Shown here one piece after another: positions 59,213-64,000 of a stretch of 64,000 nucleotides of DNA. The translations under genes and the position numbers were made by a program. Position 1 is the first letter of the stretch. Each line of letters starts with the position of its first letter. This stretch comes from VRUE01 sp963728045 (lineage in GTDB: Bacteria; Actinomycetota; Thermoleophilia; Solirubrobacterales; 70-9), in the NCBI GenBank assembly GCA_963728045.1, contig CAVSIE010000002.1, forward strand, positions 124,001 through 188,000, in the 5' to 3' direction. The notes beneath the pieces are model-generated. The model was not told where the DNA came from. It searched no databases and saw only the letters and a program-made list of their open reading frames with translations.

Positions 59213-60027
59213 GCGAGGCGGCGGAGTTGAGGGTCCTGCCCGTGGCGGGCCTGCCGGAGTTCGCCGAGGGCATGCGGGTCGGCGAGGAGATCGCGCGTCG
59301 CGCTGAGCTTCACGAGGGGGACGTGGTCGTCGTCGCGCAGAAGATCATCTCCAAGGCCGAGGGACGCGTACGCCGCCTTTCCTCGGTGGAGCCGGGCGCA
59401 GAGGCCCAGCGCCTCGCCGCAGCGCTGGACAAGGAGCCGGCGCTGATCGAGCTGGTCCTGGCGGAGAGCCGCGAGGTGCTGCGCGCCGAGCGCGGCGTCC
59501 TCATCGTCGAAACCCACCACGGCTTCGTCTGCGCCAACGCCGGCGTAGATACCTCGAACCTGCCCGAGCCCGGAACCGCCTGCCTGCTCCCACAGGACCC
59601 CGACGCCTCTTCCCGCAAGCTCAGAGCCGAAATCACCGCTGCGATTGCTGAGGAGCCGAGGGGGGGACTCGCCGGACACTCCCCGTCCGCCGAGTCCCCC
59701 CCTCGGCTCCCCCCCACCATTGCAGTGGTGATCGCCGACAGCTTTGGCCGCGCCTGGCGCCAGGGTCAGGCCGAGGTGGCGATCGGGTGCGCCGGGATCG
59801 CCCCGCTCGACGACTGGCGCGGCCGTCGCGACGCTGAGGGTCGCGAGCTGCAGGCGACGCTGATCGCGGTCGCCGATGAGGCCGCGGCAGCCGCCGACCT
59901 CGTCCGTGACAAGACCAGCCGTATCCCGGTGTCGATCGTCCGCGGCCTCGGGCGCTTCGTTACCTCCGAGGACGGCCCCGGCGCTGCCACCCTGCGCCGC
60001 CCCCGCGGCGAGGACCTATTCCGCTAG
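59209..60027 (+). CDS. cofE: Coenzyme F420:L-glutamate ligase (CofE), with palindrome-encoded insert
   Basis: A 272-residue CofE: VLPVAGLPEFAEGMRVGEEI, VVVAQKIISKAEGR, VLIVETHHGFVCANAGVDTSN, VVIADSFGRAWRQGQAEVAIGCAGI, DKTSRIPVSIVRGL. It adds glutamates to F420-0. Lacks the FbiB nitroreductase-like C-terminal domain. Residues about 148-168 (EEPRGGLAGHSPSAESPPRL) are an insertion absent from family members, encoded by a large inverted repeat, immediately before the TIAVVIADSFGR strand. The frame stays open. Confidence 0.93.
   Translation: MSEAAELRVLPVAGLPEFAEGMRVGEEIARRAELHEGDVVVVAQKIISKAEGRVRRLSSVEPGAEAQRLAAALDKEPALIELVLAESREVLRAERGVLIVETHHGFVCANAGVDTSNLPEPGTACLLPQDPDASSRKLRAEITAAIAEEPRGGLAGHSPSAESPPRLPPTIAVVIADSFGRAWRQGQAEVAIGCAGIAPLDDWRGRRDAEGRELQATLIAVADEAAAAADLVRDKTSRIPVSIVRGLGRFVTSEDGPGAATLRRPRGEDLFR
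59653..59709 (+). repeat. Palindromic element inserted in frame in cofE
   Basis: Two 25-nt arms (59653-59677 and 59685-59709) are inverted repeats with one mismatch around a 7-nt loop ACTCCCC. Sense strand encodes a proline/serine-rich stretch including SPSAESPPRL. The gene frame is preserved. Resembles the palindromic element in fbiC. Confidence 0.85.
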
Positions 60028-61158
60028 GGGTTGGACGGATTCCAGCGTCGGGCCGAGCTTGGCGGCGTCGATGCGGAGCTCAGAAGTTCCCGGGACCTGC
60101 GCGCCGCTGCGGTAGAGGCCGACTTCGATCTGCGCGTAGCTACTGCCGGGGGCGATCATGCTGACCGCCTCGCGAGCATCGACCAACTCGCCGTCGAGGT
60201 AGACGGCGTAAAAGCCGGCGCCCTGGCTGGACGCCCTGAAGTGGACGATCGCGTCATGCCATTCCTGCTCCGGGACCGGCGCCAGGAAGCGGTCGCCCCC
60301 AACTGCCTCTCCACTCGACCAGAGTCCGCGCTCGCCGTCTTGCCCGCCAGCCACGGGATCCCAGAGCTGCAGGCCGAAGGCCGGGGTCTCGCTCGCATCG
60401 CTCTTGAGCCGCAGGATCGCGTTGTCGACACCGGGCTCGCCGTAGGCCATCGTCTGGATGTAGAAGGAGAAGGCGAAGGCGTACTCGTCGCCCTCATGGA
60501 TCTGGACCACGCCTTCTTCGCTTTCGCCGCCATCGCCGCCGAGGATCAGCTGCGAACGGGACCGCGTGCCGGTCAGCCGAACCAAGCTCGACCTTTCGCC
60601 GTCGCGCACGACCCCGCCTACGACCGTCGGCGCCACATCGCTGGCCGCAGCCGTGCTCCATCCCTCCATGCCGTTCTCGAAGTCGGCGACCAGATGCGGG
60701 GCCAAAGGCGCCACCGCGGGAACGGCCGGGGGCGGGGGCGCCGGATTCGACAGCGCTGCGACCGGCACGGCGGGCGGAGCCTGGGGTCCAGGCGGTGGCG
60801 GCGTCGCCGGGAGCGAAACGGGCCAGGTGCGACTCACCGGGCGGCCTCGTGAGATGCCCACGGGCGGGACAGGCGCCGGCCCCTTGACAACTATGGGCTC
60901 GACCTTCGGGATCGAGTACGCGGCCACGCGAGCGCCCGCGACAGCGGGCGAGGCAGAAGGACCGGGCGCCAAAGCGATCGCATCGTCCAGCCCCGCCTCA
61001 ACCTCGGGCGAGACCTGCAGCTGCGGGGAGACCGGGTCGGACTCCCAAGGCCGCAGGCTGACCAGCGCCGCGGCGGCAAGCACGAGCAGCAGGGCAAGCA
61101 GCGAGAAGACTGCCAGCCCCGATCCTCCTCCCCTTACTGCAGACGAATGCGAAGCGAT
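60016..61158 (-). CDS. Membrane-anchored secreted domain protein, proposed ATC start
   Basis: From ATC 61158 the product (380 residues) begins (I)ASHSSAVRGGGSGLAVFSL with a membrane anchor (LAVFSLLALLLVLAAAALVS). The first conventional start, GTG 61083, falls inside that anchor and would cut it. TATGGT-GCGTTT-ATC gives the 6-nt leaderless spacing. After a proline-rich linker (60-135), a C-terminal carbohydrate-binding-like beta domain (VADFENGMEGWSTAAASD, AFSFYIQTMAYGEPGVDNAILRLKSD, FYAVYLDGELVDAREA) resembles polysaccharide lyase/heparin lyase-type concanavalin folds. Stop overlaps the cofE end by 12 nt. Confidence 0.72.
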   Translation of the reverse strand: MASHSSAVRGGGSGLAVFSLLALLLVLAAAALVSLRPWESDPVSPQLQVSPEVEAGLDDAIALAPGPSASPAVAGARVAAYSIPKVEPIVVKGPAPVPPVGISRGRPVSRTWPVSLPATPPPPGPQAPPAVPVAALSNPAPPPPAVPAVAPLAPHLVADFENGMEGWSTAAASDVAPTVVGGVVRDGERSSLVRLTGTRSRSQLILGGDGGESEEGVVQIHEGDEYAFAFSFYIQTMAYGEPGVDNAILRLKSDASETPAFGLQLWDPVAGGQDGERGLWSSGEAVGGDRFLAPVPEQEWHDAIVHFRASSQGAGFYAVYLDGELVDAREAVSMIAPGSSYAQIEVGLYRSGAQVPGTSELRIDAAKLGPTLESVQPLAE

Positions 61159-61164
61159 AAACGC

Positions 61165-61170
61165 ACCATA
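61165..61170 (-). promoter_or_regulatory. -10 box TATGGT 6 nt before an ATC codon
   Basis: TATGGT-GCGTTT-ATC on the minus strand. Confidence 0.5.
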
Positions 61171-61190
61171 CCGCTAGAACAAACGTCCAG

Positions 61191-63452
61191 CTAGTAGGTC
61201 TCGACGATCTCGTAGAGCGTCGTGCGCTGAGCGGGCTCGCGACCGCCGGCGCGGGCGGCCGCGATCAGCTGCTCCGGCTCCAGCCGCACCCCGTGCTGGG
61301 AGCCCGCCATCCGCGAGATGTTCTCCTCCATCAGGGTGCCGCCGAGGTCGTTGACGCCCCAGCGCAGCGCCTCGGTGGCGGCGTCGAGGCCCATCTTGAC
61401 CCAGCTCGCCTGCAGGTTGGGGATCGTCCTACCCAGGGCCAGCCGGAAGGCGGCGGTGTGCTTGAGGTTCTCGCGCGCCGAGATCTCCTCGATCCCGTGG
61501 GTGCGGCCGAGCATCGTGTTGAACGGGATGAAGCTGAGCGGCACGAACTCGGTGATGCCGCCGGTGCGCTCCTGCAGAGCGCGGACGACGCGCATGTGGC
61601 GGGCCAGCTCGCGCGGCTCCTCGATGTGGCCGAACATCACGGTCGAGGTCGAGCGTAGCCCCGCCCGGTGCGAGGCCTCGATGATCTCGACCCAGCGATC
61701 GACGGGGAGCTTGTTGGGCGAGATGCGCTGGCGCACGCCGTCGTCGAGCACCTCCGCCGCCGTGCCGGGGGTCGAGCCCAGCCCGCACTCGATCAGGTAC
61801 TCGAACACCTCCTCCGGCCCCTTGCCAGAGCGCTCGCACATGTAGTGGACCTCCATCGGCGAGTAGGCATGCAGGTGCAGCTGCGGCGCCACGTCCTTGG
61901 CCAGTCGCAGCCACTTGCCGTACTCCTCCAGGGTCAGATCGGGGTGGATGCCGCCCTGCATGCAGATCTCGGTGGCGCCGAACTCGACCGCTTCGCGCAC
62001 CCGAGCGGCGAAGTCCTCCTCGGAGACCTCGTAGGCGTCGGGCGAGCGACGCCCTTGGCCGAAGCCGCAGAAGGCGCAGCCGACCACGCAGATGTTGGTG
62101 AAGTTGATGTTCCGGTTGACGACGAAGGTGACCCGGTCGCCGGCCAGCTCCTGGCGAAGCTCATCAGCAGCAACCCGCATCTCCTCGATGACCTCAGGTC
62201 GTGCCTCGGCAAAGAGCGCCGTCAGCTCGTCCTCGCTCAGCTCCTCCCCCTCGCAACCCTTGGCGATCGCTTCGGGTGCGAGCGCGCCGTTGATCGACTC
62301 TTCCGAGCGCCGCCCCGACCCGCGCCGCGGAATGAAGCTCCAGTACTTCAGCTTCACCACATCGAGGACCCCCTGCTCCATCCACTCGGGGTCCATGTAT
62401 TGCGGATAGACGCACAACCGCTCGGTCAATGCGTATCCCTTGGGAGCCAACTCCTTTCGCACCTGATGGGGGCTCGGAAACGGCTCCTCAGGTGAGATGT
62501 GATCCCCGTTCGCCGACAGCCCACCGAGATCGGTCGCTCCCGCTTCGACCAGCTCGGGCCAAGCGTCCGACAAGTTCGGCGGCACCTGGATCCCAACGTC
62601 CGGCATCAGCCGTTTGCACTCGGCTATCAGCCGCTTGATGTCATCGATGCTGACTGGACTCGCCCACGCTGGCAGGGACGATGGGGACTCCCCCGATGGG
62701 AACTCGCGGAGCGGAGTTCCTTTCGCCCCTGCGTCCGCATGGGACGGAGCCCCAGCGGGGGGGTCCCCATCGTCCCCCCATCTCCGGCGCGCCGAAGCAT
62801 CGGCGATGTCAGCTACCTCTTGCCCGTAATACCTCGGGTGCGGAACGAAGTTCTGCAGGATGACCTCCTGCAGGTGCCCGTAGCGGTCGTGCAGCTCGGC
62901 CAGAGCTTCCAGCGATTCGATTCTCTCCTGCTCGCTCTCGCCGATGCCGACCAGGATCCCGCTGGTGAAGGGGATTTTCAGCTCGCCCGCCGCCTCGATC
63001 GTGGCCAGCCTTTTGGCTGGGTGCTTGGTCGGGGAGCCCGCGTGGACGGTGTCCATCAGGTGCTCGGCGGTGGACTCCAGCATCAGGCCCTGGGAGGCGG
63101 TCACCTCGCGCAGGCGGGCGAGGTCGTCGCGGTCGAGGACGCCGATGTTGGTGTGGGGCAGGATGCCTCGCTCCAGCGCCCGCTCGCAGGCCCAGACGAC
63201 GTAGGAGGTGAAGTCGTCGTGGCCCCACTCGGCCAGCCGGGCCGCGACCTCAGCATTCACCTCCGGCCGCTCACCGGTGAGGACGAGCAGCTCCTTGGCA
63301 TTGCGCCGCTCGGCCTCGTCGAGGCGCCGTTCCACCTCCTCGGGCGAGTGGATATGGGCGCGATGCGTAGCGAACGCGCAGTACTTGCAGTGGCACTGGC
63401 AGGTGCGCGAAAGGGAGAGCGTGTAGTTCCGCGAGAAGGTGACCCGGCGCAC
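61191..63452 (-). CDS. fbiC: Fo synthase (fused CofG/CofH), with palindrome-encoded insert
   Basis: A 753-residue double radical SAM enzyme. N-terminal half (CofG-like): LSLSRTCQCHCKYCAFATHR with CX3CX2C. C-terminal half (CofH-like): FVVNRNINFTNICVVGCAFCGFG with CX3CX2C, and GGIHPDLTLEEYGKWLR. It makes the Fo deazaflavin from tyrosine and a pyrimidine. Start GTG 63452 is favoured because TAGAGT lies 7 nt upstream; a GTG at 63461 adds three residues. Between the halves, residues near 227-263 include RRWGDDGDPPAGAPSHADAG and PSGESPSSLP, encoded by a palindromic element. Confidence 0.93.
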   Translation of the reverse strand: MRRVTFSRNYTLSLSRTCQCHCKYCAFATHRAHIHSPEEVERRLDEAERRNAKELLVLTGERPEVNAEVAARLAEWGHDDFTSYVVWACERALERGILPHTNIGVLDRDDLARLREVTASQGLMLESTAEHLMDTVHAGSPTKHPAKRLATIEAAGELKIPFTSGILVGIGESEQERIESLEALAELHDRYGHLQEVILQNFVPHPRYYGQEVADIADASARRRWGDDGDPPAGAPSHADAGAKGTPLREFPSGESPSSLPAWASPVSIDDIKRLIAECKRLMPDVGIQVPPNLSDAWPELVEAGATDLGGLSANGDHISPEEPFPSPHQVRKELAPKGYALTERLCVYPQYMDPEWMEQGVLDVVKLKYWSFIPRRGSGRRSEESINGALAPEAIAKGCEGEELSEDELTALFAEARPEVIEEMRVAADELRQELAGDRVTFVVNRNINFTNICVVGCAFCGFGQGRRSPDAYEVSEEDFAARVREAVEFGATEICMQGGIHPDLTLEEYGKWLRLAKDVAPQLHLHAYSPMEVHYMCERSGKGPEEVFEYLIECGLGSTPGTAAEVLDDGVRQRISPNKLPVDRWVEIIEASHRAGLRSTSTVMFGHIEEPRELARHMRVVRALQERTGGITEFVPLSFIPFNTMLGRTHGIEEISARENLKHTAAFRLALGRTIPNLQASWVKMGLDAATEALRWGVNDLGGTLMEENISRMAGSQHGVRLEPEQLIAAARAGGREPAQRTTLYEIVETY
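62675..62777 (-). repeat. Palindromic element inserted in frame in fbiC
   Basis: Outer arms GGGACGATGGGGAC (62675-62688) and GTCCCCATCGTCCC (62763-62776) are perfect inverse complements. Inside are a second 7-bp hairpin GGAACTC/GAGTTCC and a 5-bp CGTCC/GGACG stem. The sense (minus) strand encodes PSGESPSSLP, like PSAESPPRLP in cofE. Lies in a linker between the domains, frame intact. Confidence 0.8.
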
Positions 63453-63459
63453 GACCGCC

Positions 63460-63465
63460 ACTCTA
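63460..63465 (-). promoter_or_regulatory. Leaderless -10 box TAGAGT for fbiC
   Basis: TAGAGT, 7 nt, GTG 63452 on the minus strand. Confidence 0.5.
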
Positions 63466-63483
63466 GTGCGGGGCTAGAAACAG

Positions 63484-63518
63484 GCGAGCCGCCGGGGCGT
63501 GCAGTCCCGGCGGCTCGC
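63484..63518 (-). terminator. Rho-independent-like terminator after aquaporin gene
   Basis: A perfect 13-bp stem GCGAGCCGCCGGG/CCCGGCGGCTCGC with a 9-nt loop, starting 15 nt after the aquaporin stop and followed on the minus strand by CTGTTTCT. It also separates the transcript from fbiC. Confidence 0.75.
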
Positions 63519-63532
63519 GAAGCTACTGAGGC

Positions 63533-64000
63533 TCAGGAAGCGCCGCTGGGCTTCGGCGCAGCGGCGGTGGGCTTGACCCGCTCCGGCGGCTCGGTCGGCG
63601 CCGGTCCACCTGGCTCGAGCACAAACTTGAAGATGCCGACGGCGGCGAGGGCGCCGACGATCGGGCCGACGATGTAGGGCCAGACGCCACCCCACTCGTT
63701 ACCGACCAGCGCCGGGCCGAACCAGCGCGCCGGGTTGAAGGAGCCGCCGTCCAGCGGCCCGCCGACCATGACGATGAAGCCCAGCGTGATGCCGATAGCG
63801 AGTGGCGCCCAGTCCTTGACGCTCTTTTTCGAGAAGACCGCGGCGAGGATCACCAGGACGAGGCAGAAGGTGCCGATCGCCTCGATGATCATCCCCTGGA
63901 AGTCGCCGCCGAGCAGGCCGCTGACCTGGACCGCGCCGTAGTTGGTGGCCCGTCCCTCGTCGAGCAGCAACCCCTTGCAGAGCAGAGCGCCGAGCACGCC
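63533..64000 (-). CDS. MIP-family aquaporin/glycerol channel (5' end outside window)
   Basis: The C-terminal half (about 155 residues) of a major intrinsic protein: EAIGTFCLVLVILAAVF, LAIGITLGFIVMVGGPLDGGSFNPARWFGPALVG (second NPA motif) and a last helix PYIVGPIVGALAAVGIFKFVLEP, then a Pro/Ala tail. The frame runs off the window at 64000. Water or small-solute channel; specificity residues in the first half are not visible. Confidence 0.9.
   Translation of the reverse strand, partial: GVLGALLCKGLLLDEGRATNYGAVQVSGLLGGDFQGMIIEAIGTFCLVLVILAAVFSKKSVKDWAPLAIGITLGFIVMVGGPLDGGSFNPARWFGPALVGNEWGGVWPYIVGPIVGALAAVGIFKFVLEPGGPAPTEPPERVKPTAAAPKPSGAS

Noticed and set aside
59653..59709. Transcription terminator inside cofE
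   Set aside because: The strong hairpin is within an intact coding frame, has no following T-run, and is matched by a similar peptide in fbiC.
1..64000. CRISPR array, integrase, transposase or rRNA genes
   Set aside because: No regularly spaced repeats, no recombinase motifs and no rRNA signatures were seen.

Overview
The window looks like a chromosomal segment of a high-GC soil actinobacterium, most likely of the Thermoleophilia/Solirubrobacterales type. This is inferred from about 70 percent GC, many secreted proteins and lipoproteins with alanine/proline-rich tails, a full set of coenzyme F420 biosynthesis genes, and very common leaderless genes. In many genes a TANNNT -10 element lies only 6-7 nt before the start codon, with no Shine-Dalgarno sequence. 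There is no plasmid or prophage core. Seven tRNA genes are present (His, Arg, Pro, Gly, Trp and two Leu).

Layout. 1-11 kb: partial serine hydrolase and DsbA-like protein, CPA1 antiporter, DUF5996 protein, glutamate decarboxylase, FMN split-barrel protein, Ser/Thr kinase with TPR tail, and a minus-strand operon (SDR, formate dehydrogenase, class III-type alcohol dehydrogenase, lipoprotein) that looks like a C1 oxidation module. 11-18 kb: secreted protein, an operon of Baeyer-Villiger monooxygenase, beta-carbonic anhydrase and VOC protein, a divergent lactonase-like MBL protein, P450, and an acylphosphatase fused to a LigD-type phosphoesterase. 18.5-21.6 kb: three linked surface proteins with camelysin/TasA-like N-termini. 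24.2-28.9 kb: a one-gene island, a 1499-residue sacsin-like GHKL ATPase with a C-terminal DUF3883-type nuclease-like domain, bounded by tRNA-His and a displaced copy of its 3' end. 29-36.7 kb: small membrane proteins, sterol desaturase-like protein, Ohr, and a ThiF/E1-like protein divergent from a methyltransferase, with an ArsR regulator nearby. 36.8-39.5 kb: a lower-GC three-gene patch (membrane protein, EEP nuclease, membrane protein) beside tRNA-Arg. 39.8-42.8 kb: two genes riddled with single-base insertions. 43-50 kb: MsrA, TetR, small membrane peptides, tRNAs, PQQ-type propeller lipoprotein, LamG-like protein. 50-56.9 kb: ketone-body/leucine-type catabolism (acetoacetyl-CoA synthetase, acyl-CoA carboxylase beta, HMG-CoA lyase, thioesterase, SDR). 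57-63.5 kb: F420 genes (NADPH:F420 oxidoreductase, cofD, cofC, cofE, fbiC), then a partial aquaporin.

Two observations stand out. First, four genes (32540-, 33477+, 43479+, 61158-) have no usable ATG/GTG/TTG where homology or topology demands a start. In all four an ATC codon sits exactly 6 nt after a TANNNT box, the spacing used by normal leaderless genes here, so ATC-initiated leaderless translation is proposed. Second, cofE and fbiC each carry an in-frame palindromic insertion encoding a similar peptide (PSAESPPRLP and PSGESPSSLP), suggesting a mobile palindromic element that inserts into protein-coding genes in a fixed frame.

Several genes carry frameshifts (39773-42787, 45008, 49404, 50949, 54495). 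Most are single-base insertions with the code otherwise intact, so sequencing or assembly error is at least as likely as real decay.
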